Positions 21,525 to 31,092 of a stretch of 64,000 nt of DNA are shown piece after piece (position 1 is the first letter of the stretch; each line of letters opens with the position of its first letter). Both the position numbers and the translations under genes were made by a program. The stretch is from Podospora bellae-mahoneyi. Taxonomy: Eukaryota; Ascomycota; Sordariomycetes; Sordariales; Podosporaceae. The DNA lies in assembly GCF_035222275.1 (NCBI RefSeq), contig NC_085883.1, forward strand, positions 1,612,001 to 1,676,000, in the 5' to 3' direction. The notes below the pieces were generated by a model, which was given only the letters and a program-made list of their open reading frames with translations, had not been told where the DNA came from and did not search any database.

Positions 21525-23355
21525 ATGGCGGCCTCGCCCTCAAGCGCCGCAGGTGCCACGACGGCAAACAGCTCGCCGTCCTCCGACCCCATCCTCCGCA
21601 ACGCACTCCGATACACCATCTCCGCTCGCGAATACGCCCTCTTGCACAAATATGTCATTTCGAAATCCCGAGCGCTGAAGCGGCGAGCACCGACGGTGGA
21701 GAAGGTGAGGAATATGATGGATGGGCCTCAGCAAATGCCACAGCAGCAGGGGAGGAAGGGGTCTATTGGTGGGCAGGGGGGTAAGAGACAGGGGTCGATC
21801 AAAGGGAAGGATGTCGCTCCGCCGACAGCACAAGGGGCGGATGATTACAATGCAAAGGCCGTCAGGCATTCCATCAGGGTGTTTATGGCCACCGGGGCGG
21901 TGATGAAGCTTTGGGGGTTGGCGCAGACGAGGTTGTTGGGGAAGAAGGGGGATGGGGGAGGGAAGGATAAGCAGGGGGGGTTGCACAAGAGTCCTACTTT
22001 GAGGTTGGGGTTGAGTTTGAGCACGATTTTGTTTCTGTATAGGGTGTTGTTTAGGTTTTTTACGAGGTTGAGGGTGCAGCTGCTGGAGCCGAGTGCTGCG
22101 CCGTTTAGGAAGCGGAATCCGAAGACGGCGAGCACGCTGACGAGTCCGTATGCGCCGGCTGTTGGGGCGAGTTTGGCGGGGTTGGCGTTGGGGGTTTATC
22201 CGGCAGAGCAGTTGAGGGTGACGATTGCTTTGTTTTTGGGGTTTAAGGCTGTGGAGTGGGGGTGGAATTGCGCAGAGGAGAATGGGATGGTTTGGGGGTG
22301 GGAGAAGACGGTGTTGGGCGGGAAGGGGAAGATGAGGGAGAGGCCTTGGTGGTGGGGGAGTTGGATGTTGCAGCCGTTGGCGTTTGGGCAGTTGTTGAAT
22401 GCGGCGGTGTTTGATAGGGAGTGTTTCCCGAAGGGATTCGGGAATGTGGTGGAGAGGTTTTCGTTGACGTATTTGCATCCCAAGCCAGAGGATTTCCCGG
22501 CGGGAATGCAGTGGCCTACAACTGAGGTGGTGGTAGACGGGATTGCGAGGATGGCGAAGTTGAGCTGGCCGTAAGCTTTGCATTCTAGATATGGTAAAGA
22601 CATGGTGCTGACACGTTTTCAGGGCGTTTATCTCGCCAACCCTCTTTCCAGGCAAAGAGGACACCCTCCCCCCTGGGCTCTCCGCCATCGCGCCTCTGAC
22701 CTCGGGCGCCCACCCCCTTATCACGTCGCTTTCTTGTGCGACACTTCATCCCTCCGACCCATCTTGCACACGCACATTCCTCACCTTCTGGCTCCGCTCC
22801 TTCCCACCACTCACCCGCATCCTTTTGCTGGTCTACTCTGTCCTGATGGTCCCCAAGATGAAGTCCTTTTATCACTTCCCCGTCTCCACCATCCAGACCC
22901 TTGTGTCCAACGCTCTCCGGATGTCGACCTTCCTCACCGGCGCCGTTGCCACCGCCTGGTCAAGCATCTGCTTCTTCCAGAGCTGGTTCCCACGGACTTT
23001 CCTGCCCACTCAACGGATGTTCCTCGGTGGGTTCCTGGCTGGTCTCTGGGCGATTATCGAGCAGGGGAGACAAGGAAGCAGACAGATCTTCTTGTATAGC
23101 GCCAAGGCTAGTGTCGAAAGCTTCTGGAAGGTGGGAGTGAAGAGGAGGTGGTGGAGGGCAATGAAGGGGGGTGATGTGTGGGTTTTTGTTGCGGCGTTGA
23201 TGCTCACTGGTGTTGTGTATGAGAGGGATGCGAGGGCGATTAAAGAGGGGAGCTGGAGGAAGGGGATCAGTTGGGTTAGGGGAGAGGGGTTGAGGGATTG
23301 GGGGGTTGAGGTTGAGGAGGGGGAGGAGGATGAGGACCGGGAGAAAGAGGAGTGA
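21525..23355 (+). CDS. TMEM135-like integral membrane protein
   Basis: Exons 21525-22570 and 22623-23355 encode 592 residues; the 52-nt intron (GTAAGC ... TTTTCAG) joins KLSWP to AFISPTLFPG in frame. Family signatures are the half-site AAVFDRECFPKGFG near residue 290 and, in the second half, WFPRTFLPTQRMFLGGFLAG near residue 470. Several hydrophobic segments (LSLSTILFLYRVLF, APAVGASLAGLALGV, LRVTIALFLGF, FFQSWF, VWVFVAALMLTGVVY) indicate a multi-pass protein. Animal TMEM135 is linked to peroxisomes, mitochondria and lipid metabolism, so an organelle-membrane role is likely but unproven. A Lys/Gly/Gln-rich insert lies at residues 65-110. The N- and C-terminal halves show separate C-rich to G-rich codon gradients. 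The acidic tail (EEGEEDEDREKEE) is notable. Confidence 0.82.
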
Positions 23356-24572
23356 GGGGGTGGTGCTGATGGAAAGGGGCGAGTGATGATTAGTAGTATA
23401 AGAACAGGGTAAGGGGTTGTTTGGGACCTTTTGGTGGGACCGCGTTGTCATTTTGATAGAGTGGTCTTGTGATGAGATCTATGATCTGTGAATGATTTAT
23501 TTTTGGGACTTGGTTTTTACAGTCTTGCTCCGCGTCAGGTTGGACCGCCTTTTTTGCATTTAAGTGACGTGACTGTTTGGATAGGTAGGAGATGATCTTG
23601 GAGTGCTCTGTCACACTTCTGATGTCTGAAAGCGAATACCTGCCAATGCAAATAGCATATTTTGATTTGGGGTATCGGTGGAAGATACTTTTTCGTGGTG
23701 GTGTAAGTTTGTCTAATACATGTCAACTATCTTTTGAGCTGTGTTGGTTATCTTTTGAGGTGTATCTAGTAGGCGAAGTGTGAAGCCGAGACTGAGAGAA
23801 TGTCGGGATGCTTTCATTTTTGAGTCATTTTGGACTTTTCCTGTGCATGAGCTACAGTGCACACTGTATGGCATGCAAGATAGCTTGCAACAATCACGCC
23901 CTCATACATTCTAATACTACCTCCCATCCCAAGGATGATCCTGAACAACCACGTCGTGGACCAAAGATGGAGCTGCAATTTAAAAAGATAAAACAGGTTT
24001 GTCTTCGACTCTCCCTTTGAGACCTCAACTAAAGTAACAATCTCCATTCGTTTTGATCCATAACTCAAAACCTCCCCCATGTTTTCCCGTGACAGATAGC
24101 TTCAACAGTGCCCGTCTATACAATAAAACCTCAAGTAACGCATTGGAAAGCCCATAACCTTTGCTCTTCTTGACAGTCCCCGTATTGAATGGGTAAAACC
24201 ATTGGTGGGATCGGGTAGAGGTGCATAGAAGTGGTTGTGTGAATGTTTGTGCAGATGTTCTGCTTTGGGTCTGGTGATCCAGTCAAAGATATTGCCGACC
24301 CTTCCTGTTCTGTCCCGACCCGATGTCAGTGGGAAAGGGGTCAAGGGGAGGGGGGGGTGCCAGAAGTTTGCCTGGCCCCTCTGTCTTACCTTATAAACCC
24401 GACATCCAATGTACCTACCTCGCCAAGTATCTGGAAGATCGAAACCTCGCATCTTCAGTGCCCAAAGTCAATGTCTGGTGCGTGCTTGACAGTCACCACC
24501 TTCTCAGGACTGCCATTCATGTATAGCTCTCGATCCTAGCCGACTTTCTTCCCAAGTAACTTCATCATTCAG
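23356..24572 (+). other. Intergenic region bordering the accessory island
   Basis: No gene was recognised in about 1.2 kb. The sequence is A/T-richer than the flanking genes from 23400 to 24150. It marks the change from conserved single-copy genes to the decayed block that follows. Confidence 0.55.
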
Positions 24573-25470
24573 ATGCTCAAGATGGAAGCTCCAGGCATGT
24601 TTGGGGTCAAGGTCTTTCTGCATGCTGGAGAGCCTTGGAGGCAGCCCTCGAAAAGGGATACCTCGCCTGAAAGACATGAATTCGGGGTTCCAATTATTTG
24701 TGCCCTCCCTCTTGAGGCAACAGCTGTCACTGCAACGTTTGATATCACCTGGCCCTCTACCGTTGCTTGGAGGCAAAAGTCGGCCACAGGAACAGGAACA
24801 GCTACTTGGAGATGTGGCCATCAGAGACGGGATACTGCAGTATGACTTGGGGAGAAAGCTTGCTGGTCGGTTCGTGCCGGAGACGAAGCTCCTGGAACCA
24901 GGCGTGGAAATACGGGGAGTGCTGGTGAAGTTGCGGACAGAACAGGCATGGGAGCTACTGCAGAGAGATGTCGCCAGCAATCTTGAGGTCTTGAAAGGGA
25001 AAATCTGGTCTTCTGGTTATCCTGGTATGCGTTGGGATTCTCTTTTCAGATCGGACTACCTGCACAAGAATCGCGGTGAAGAGAAATGTGAAGAGTGTGC
25101 AGGTGATGATGGAGTCTGTATGCGGTCGATTGAGATGACTTGTCAACAGCTCGGCTGCAATGAAACCGAGACTGTGATTCGCCGAAGGTTGGATTATCAG
25201 AGTGGCTCTATCATTCACATTGGACGCGTAGGTTCTGGGGACACGGTGATGAGGTTGGGAAAGGATCGTGATGAGATTGTGGAGCGAGATAGCATCATTG
25301 TATTTGAGATGGAAGGTGCTGGGGTGTGGGAGACCTTTCCCAACTGCTTGGTCGTCAAAGGCATCTGTGACTACGCGCATCGTCACAAGAACAAACAGTC
25401 TCAGGGATATGCAGCTGCGACCGCAGCCGCCGTCGCAAAGTTGTTTTTTGAGAGTCTGGGACACATGTGA
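24573..25470 (+). pseudogene. Nucleoside-phosphorylase-like domain of a fungal STAND/NLR, degraded
   Basis: Translation shows pieces of the PNP/UDP-phosphorylase-like domain that often forms the N-terminus of fungal NLR proteins. FGVPIICALPLEATAV is its first strand. GILQYDLGRKLAGRF, CEECAGDD, IIVFEMEGAGVWETFP and VVKGICDYAHRHKNK follow in normal order. The first piece is in a different frame from the rest, and about 75 residues of the central glycine-rich core seem absent, so this is a shortened or broken copy. A stop follows GHM at 25470, where intact relatives run on into a NACHT module. The next piece (25556) begins only 85 bp downstream, so the two were probably one gene. Residues around FEMEGAG match the family's nucleoside-binding motif. 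Confidence 0.7.
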
Positions 25471-25555
25471 ACATTAACATTCACCTCAAAAAAGAGTTTG
25501 TAGCTGATGAATTCTCTAGGCATTCAAGAGGTCCCAAGAGATTTAGAGCCTCAGG

Positions 25556-26311
25556 ATGTCGAGAAAAGCGGGCAATTTCCCGGCTGAGGCTCACGGCCTG
25601 TTGGACGTGCTGTTTACAACACCATATCTAGACCGCAAGAATCGTAATCCTAATGTGGTCCAGGGTACCTGTGAGTGGTTTATCCAGCATTCATTATTTT
25701 GCCAGTGGGAAAGGGGGGCGTTTCGAACACTCTGGGTATCAGCGGACCCTGGGTGTGGGAAATCAGTCCTGGCCAAACATCTGGTGGATGATGTCATTCC
25801 AACCACTACGGCTCGAAAATCCTGTTACTTTTTTTTTCCAAAGACGATGTTGAGGATCAAAAGACAATGAGCAGCGCGCTGAGTTGTGTATTACATCAGC
25901 TCTACTTAGTATTGTCGAACCCAGATTGCCTCCCGGCCGCCACTAAAAGCAAACTGTAAACAAATCCTGAGGGCTTCAAGAGCTCATGCGCCTAAACAAA
26001 ACCGGAGCATGCCCGAATTTACGCTTCATTCTGACTAGTCGACCGCTTGAGGCCATTCGACGGGAGTTCCAGATCAGGGACAGCCCGGGTTCCTCTGTAA
26101 TCCACCTACGTGGTGAAAGTCCAGAAGATATCAGACGAGATCAACATCTTCATTCGAGCCAGAGTGCAAAATATCGCTTCACTCTTTGGGCCTCGAAGAC
26201 AATGAGAAATACTTCCTTCTGAACCGGCTCCTCAGTGTCCCGCATCGGACATACCTTTGGGCGCACTTGATACTCGACTTGATCGAAAAGGCGGCCGATA
26301 TAGACAAAGTC
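25556..26311 (+). pseudogene. NACHT-type P-loop ATPase fragment, frame-disrupted
   Basis: The fragment begins MSRKAGNFPAEAHGLL and continues GTCEWFIQHSLFCQW, the linker before fungal NACHT domains. The Walker A loop is visible in TLWVSADPGCGKSVLAKHL, followed by SCYFFF. After a run of nine T at about 25830 the homologous reading continues in another frame (DDVEDQKTMSSALSCVLHQLY). Further on, NLRFILTSRPLEAIRREF and VPHRTYLWAHLILDLIEKA are recognisable NACHT C-terminal motifs, again in changed frames. At least two frame changes mean no intact ATPase is encoded here unless the assembly has errors. Such NLR genes act in fungal allorecognition and immunity and commonly decay. Confidence 0.7.
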
Positions 26312-26315
26312 GGAG

Positions 26316-27180
26316 ATGGATGAAGCCTTGCTGCAAACGGTCAGTGCGATTTGCTACAGGGTCCAGAATAACTATCCAGTATGGTACGAAGCTTATCGCT
26401 TGTCTAAATCCTCTCCTGGCGCGTTGACAGTGGCCGTCAATACCGGGCTTCTTCGACTGGTGGAGATGATGTTGAAGTCAAGAGACGCCCATGGTAATGA
26501 CTCTCTCAACGAGGGAACTGGCTAGCTTTAGCAGAACAAGATGGAACAAACACCTGTTTATGGAACAGCTTCTAACCTTTGTGTTGGTGAGGAAGAGGCC
26601 CTCCACTTCGAGAAAATCAAGTTACTCCTTGAAGCTGGCGCCGAGCTTTATAACATCGGCGAGCATGGTAGCACTCTGGTATGTTATTTCTTGTAGCTTC
26701 GCTTATTTCCCCTCTTGTCTGCCAGATTGCGTCTCTGACACGTCCATGATTGGCAACAGCTTCATGTTGTCGCCCGCTACTGCCTCAGGGTGCAACCGGA
26801 GCTGGTAAAGTTGGTGCTGAACACCGGTGTCAACCATCGACGCAAAGATGAAATGACAGCGGTACTCCTCACCTACAAACCGGAGATGATACGACTATTG
26901 GCCGAACATTGTGCCGAATTAGACGGAATACTGCAGCATACTAGCGGACCTTTCGGCAACGAATCGGTTCTGTCTCGCCCATTGCAACTAGGATCTCTTA
27001 AACCGGAGTAGAGACTGTATGTACTGGAGGCTTTGCTCGATGCTGGTGCCCCCGTCGACGAACGGAATGGTGATTCGCTTACACCACTTTTGCGGATCAC
27101 AATTCATATTTCCGGTTGAGTTCAAAGTTGGCAAGGCTACTTACTGGTCGAGAGAGGGGCAGATGTCAATACAGTAGATG
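26316..27180 (+). pseudogene. Ankyrin-repeat C-terminal part of the NLR relic
   Basis: Ankyrin-like units can be read: LTVAVNTGLLRLVEMMLKSR, then IKLLLEAGAELYNIGEHGSTL, then LHVVARY ... LVKLVLNTGVNHRRKDEMTA, then PEMIRLLAEHCAELDG. A spliceosomal intron survives at 26679-26759 (GTATGT ... GGCAACAG with a CTGAC branch) and rejoins HGSTL with LHVVARY in frame, so the gene was once expressed normally. Stops and frame changes between the units mean it is now broken. It follows the NACHT fragment directly and completes the phosphorylase-NACHT-ankyrin order common in fungal NLRs. Confidence 0.62.
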
Positions 27181-27263
27181 CCAACCGAAGATCGGTACTC
27201 TCGTGGGCTGTTTCAGGATCCTGTAGTTGCAACTACCCGCTGCACGAGTTTCTCGTCGGTAGG

Positions 27264-27325
27264 GGTGCAATCAAATCCTATTTGTGCACCCCCCTTTCAC
27301 TTCCTGTGCATCCCCATATATGACC
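27264..27325. repeat. Fragment resembling the TIR of the 9.7-10.4 kb element
   Basis: The stretch carries TTTGTGCACCCCCCTTT and CTGTGCATCCCCATATA. Both resemble the paired TGTGCACCCC/TGTGCATCCCC blocks of the inverted repeats at 9698-9784 and 10261-10358. It sits at the end of the ankyrin relic, which suggests an insertion end or excision scar. Confidence 0.45.
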
Positions 27326-27360
27326 TTGTCCATTTGCCTGGGGCTAGAAGCTACCACTAT

Positions 27361-27400
27361 CACCACCACCACCACCACCACCACCACCACCACCACCACT
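27361..27400 (+). repeat. (CAC)n microsatellite
   Basis: About 13 CAC/ACC trinucleotides in a row lie between the NLR relic and the 2EXR gene. Any histidine run read from it is incidental. Confidence 0.9.
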
Positions 27401-27595
27401 ACCACATCAAAAGTACAATGCCAACACCACGATCCACAAGCACGTTACTAGGTATTTACAACGATACCAGACTTACTTGAAGATTCCCATATAGACTGTA
27501 GTATAGCAAGTTATCAACCACCATCTACACATCCCTCTCGCAAATTAATGTAGACCCTGAAATCTAGGTACCACACAAGTATCAACATTGACCGA

Positions 27596-28885
27596 CTACT
27601 CTTCGTCCTCCTTCAAAACCTCATGCCACGTCCCCTCTACCGTGTGTACGAATCCGTCCCGGCCCTGAAAGTAACTCATGTGCTTCTCAAAGTGACAGTC
27701 TTCCATCCCCTCATTATCTTCCAGTTCCCGTCCGGCTTCCCCAGGTGGAAAGCAAAAGTCAGGTGCGCAAACCCCTTGTACCACCTTACCGCTAGCGGGG
27801 AACTGTCCACGTCTAACTGGCCCAAACCTTGAGGGAGGGGGCTGAAACATTTCTATGGCCTCCTCAAATGAGCCACTCTGACCCGGCGGTGGGCTTCCAT
27901 CCACGGGTCTGAAATGGAACATGTTATCAAACGCCAAATAGACCACTTCCTCATGCGAAAATTCCTTCCACCAAGGAATAACCTTGAGAAATGCCCACCA
28001 TTCTTCTTTGTTGTGTTGAATCAAAGTAGGAGGGTCATTGTCAAAAACCAATACACAGTGTTGTCTGAAATGGTCTGAGGCATGGCCGTCAAAAAAGTGG
28101 GTTACCCCCGCGGGAAGACGCAGGTTCGATTGGAGGTTGGGATTTGGTATGTAGGCTGCATCTTCTGAAGATATAGTCGATGACCGTGGGCTTGTAATCA
28201 GATGGCTGGACGAGGGGTCATACTGCCATTCCCAAGTCCGACAGATGCCGTTCAGGATGACGACATCGTCAGGATGCAGGCGGGATGTCCGGGTTTCTTC
28301 ACGGTGGCCTCTGATGGCTGCTTGAAACCCGGCGTTTTCCCACTTGATAAGGGCAAGTGTCTGTTCGATGGTCGTCCTGCAGACACGGTACCGTCCCTGT
28401 GTAGTCAGGAAGTCCATCACCTTGACAAGTGAGGAGAGCTCGGGGTAACATCTTGAACGAAGGCCCTCGAAAGTGGACAGATACATGCCTGTGGTAGGAT
28501 AGTCTGGAGGCTCAACGATGACCAAAAGGAGGGGCTCCCGGAGAGTATGGAACTGCAATGACTTCATGAACGTGACTGCAATCCTGGTGATATGCAGAGT
28601 GTCAATATATGGGTTGATTCAGCCTTGAAAAAGTCTTGGGGAGCCAAGATCGCCACTGTATAGATACAAGAATGCCTGATAATATCTCAAAGTCTCTTTC
28701 CATGCTTCAATGTTGATGCTGAGGGTAACGTGTGGTTTTCCTCCGTACCTGCGATCGGTTGCCGGCTTCGACCCGCGTGGGTCGAAGCCGACCGATGCTG
28801 GTTTCCACATAGAACGATAAATCATGAGCTGAATCTCAACAGGGAGGCAGTTCAGGCCTCTTGGTTCCGAACTTGTTGATGCCAT
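27596..28885 (-). pseudogene. 2EXR-type domain protein interrupted by an in-frame TGA
   Basis: The reading frame starts at 28885 (MASTSSEPRGLNCLPVEIQL) with LPVEIQLMIYRSMW, the start motif of fungal 2EXR domains, then VTLSINIEAWKETLRYYQ. It stays in one frame down to 27596 except for a TGA at 28619-28621 (codon 89). Just after the stop, INPYIDTLHI is the next family motif in the same frame, so the stop most simply interrupts a coding exon. Alternatively, an 84-nt segment, 28584-28667 (GTATCT ... CACCAG), could be an in-frame intron that removes the TGA; it would also remove the conserved motif. The C-terminal 320 residues look well preserved, so decay is recent if real. Function of 2EXR proteins is unknown. 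Confidence 0.6.
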
Positions 28886-29429
28886 GATATGAGTGCAACC
28901 AGCCGACAAGTTGGAAAATTGACCTTTTGAAGGAGGTGCAGACAGGTGAGTTGTCTTGGCTGAAGCTTGGTGAAGAGCAACGCGGTGGGTCGACCTCTCT
29001 TTTGAAGTTCGACAAAGTAAAGCAGACAGACAAGCAATTTGCGTATTATTGACGCAAGAATAGGGAGAAGGTGGCAAATACAAGACAACATTGCAATCGT
29101 TCAAGTGTTTGCGATAACGTGGTATGGTCTGTGATTTCTAAAAGCTTGGCCTCTCCAAGATTTAGACCTGGAAGTTCCAGATCTGCATTGTAATCTGTAT
29201 TTTGACGTGATAAACAAGTTTCAAAATCTTCACCCTTCTGTAAAGATATTTATGTTTCAGTCTTGATCACTCACCGCAAAACAACACCGTTATTGGGTAA
29301 GTCATAGCGGCAACGCTTAGCTGGTACAGGTATTCTCTCTTGGGCACAGTGTATGCAGATACCTCAGAGTAAGAAGGGTATTCTCAGTGTGGCGAATCTT
29401 TGATACCGGCTCAACAGAGATAGTATGGC
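28886..29429. other. Spacer between the 2EXR and secreted-protein genes
   Basis: Both neighbours are on the minus strand, so this holds the 2EXR promoter and the 3' region of the secreted-protein gene. No additional gene was seen. Confidence 0.5.
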
Positions 29430-30206
29430 CTAAGAATCTGCTGCTCCCGAGGTCGGTAGGCGAGAACAGTTGTCGTAATAAATTGCATAGACATCTTGCC
29501 TCCTGGTATTCGGGTCCCACAACGGTTGAGCACCCTGCAGCAATGTCTCCTTAGCTACACCGATCCCTGGTGGGCCGCTCTTCCTCCCCGTGGATGTAGT
29601 GGACGCAGTCGTAGACGTCTTGAAGCTCTGATATCCAGCACTCAGAACCACGCTCCGAGACACACCACCATTACCACCATCAGTGCCCACAAGGTCACCC
29701 CCAAATCTATCAATCGAAGCGGTCGTGGCACCCTTCCCAAACCCCTTCCATGTCTGACTCCGTGTCGGCAGCCACTGATACACCGAAGTGGAAGAGCACA
29801 TCGGAGCGAAAAAGTGGAATTCGCAGATTGTCAACCTCATGCACCTGGGTGTTATTCGACTGCAGGAGGGACTCTTGGCGAAGCACTCTCTGTAGTCCTC
29901 ACAGATGGTGGCTTTTCTTGGCCATTTCACCTGATCTGTGTAGATGGTGCATCGCAACCAGGCAGCATCGGGGTGGATACCTCTCCGGTCTCCTCTCCAA
30001 GAGCATGTCTCTGCGCAGGTGTAGCTCGAATTTGCCACACAGTCACGAGGACGATACATACCGTACGGATTCCCGGGAAAGTTGGGTTGCCTCAGCGTCT
30101 GCGTAGCTGGAGTGGCCTTTGTTGTGGTCAAGGTGGCAAGGGCGCTGGGCAGAATTAGTGCCAGAACAATCGCCGCATACGCGGCATGACGGGTGATAGC
30201 GAGCAT
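29430..30206 (-). CDS. Predicted secreted Cys-rich protein
   Basis: Single exon of 258 residues. The N-terminus MLAITRHAAYAAIVLALILP is a clear signal peptide, with cleavage probable after SALA near residue 24. The mature part has 11 cysteines, spaced through CVANSSYTCAETC, LRCTIY, ICEDYREC, SCSRITPRCMRLTICEF and PMCSS, with the last near the C-terminus (DNCSRLP). That pattern suggests disulfide-stabilised extracellular folding. The region after residue 150 is rich in Ser, Thr and Gly. No catalytic motif was recognised. It lies inside the block of decayed accessory genes but is itself open from end to end. Its small size, signal peptide and cysteines fit an effector-like or cell-surface protein; that role is inference. 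Confidence 0.65.
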   Translation of the reverse strand: MLAITRHAAYAAIVLALILPSALATLTTTKATPATQTLRQPNFPGNPYGMYRPRDCVANSSYTCAETCSWRGDRRGIHPDAAWLRCTIYTDQVKWPRKATICEDYRECFAKSPSCSRITPRCMRLTICEFHFFAPMCSSTSVYQWLPTRSQTWKGFGKGATTASIDRFGGDLVGTDGGNGGVSRSVVLSAGYQSFKTSTTASTTSTGRKSGPPGIGVAKETLLQGAQPLWDPNTRRQDVYAIYYDNCSRLPTSGAADS

Positions 30207-31092
30207 TTCTGCAGGTCTGTCGGATAGATTCGATGACGATATAGCAGTCCCAGAAAAGGCCGATGTGTAAAATTAACACGGAGGTAAGTGTTAATGGGAC
30301 CTAATAGAGAGGGTTTGTGGCGTATGAATATAGCTAATAAGGCGTACCAGGGTCATGTTTATACGTATGTACATAGGTCTCGTGATTGCCTCGAGAATTT
30401 AGAGCGCCTGCCTGGCCTAGTGGGCATAATCATACCTACCCAATCTTGGTTAAGAGGCTACCTGCGGTGCAACCATCGCCTAAGTAGGTATGTAGGCCTG
30501 TCACCAAGGTCACCCATCCCCCCATAGGTTGATCTTGACAGATAAAAGCAATGGGGTCGTTACAACGCGGTTCCGACACGGAATGTCATATGCCTGTCGT
30601 AATTAATACATGCCGGTAGATCGAAAAGCTGGGAAGAATCCATGACTGTGGGTGGCGTGCTTTTCAGGTTTGACGATCTGGGGTGCTGCGTCTGGTACAT
30701 ATCTCGATCAATGCCAGTGGTCCGTGATTGTATCGAGATACCGGCCTGTTATCTCTTTCCGAACACTCTAGCCGTCTGTGGGATAGCTGGGTCAAACATC
30801 CGGCGACCAAGCTCCACACTCACAAGCATTGCAGCTGCAATATAAATTGGTTGTGGCTGGATCCAGGATACTAGGTTCGCCTTGTGAGGCAGTTCGAGGC
30901 TACTTTAGTTACCCGCACTCGAGTATGCTTGACGCCAAGTTTATGTGATTCGAGATATGTGATGCAAAAAGAGACCAACGGCTTTCAGGTTTTAAATCCA
31001 CCTCTGCAGGGATACTCAACTCGTGTCTTGATGTCGGCATATTGGCATTCCAAACCTGCTCCTGCCGGATATTCAATAAAGACCGACAAATC
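30207..31092. other. Divergent intergenic region
   Basis: Lies between the minus-strand secreted-protein gene and the plus-strand DUF3176 gene. It is A/T-richer than the average and includes TAGGTA-type short motifs common in such spacers (near 30480). No gene was recognised. Confidence 0.5.

Noticed and set aside
21540-22724. Antisense 394-codon frame across the TMEM135-like exon 1
   Set aside because: Pro/Arg/Gln-rich shadow of a G-rich coding strand. It crosses the sense intron without any signal of its own.
27178-27480. Poly-histidine open frame
   Set aside because: It is created by the CAC microsatellite between two decayed genes.
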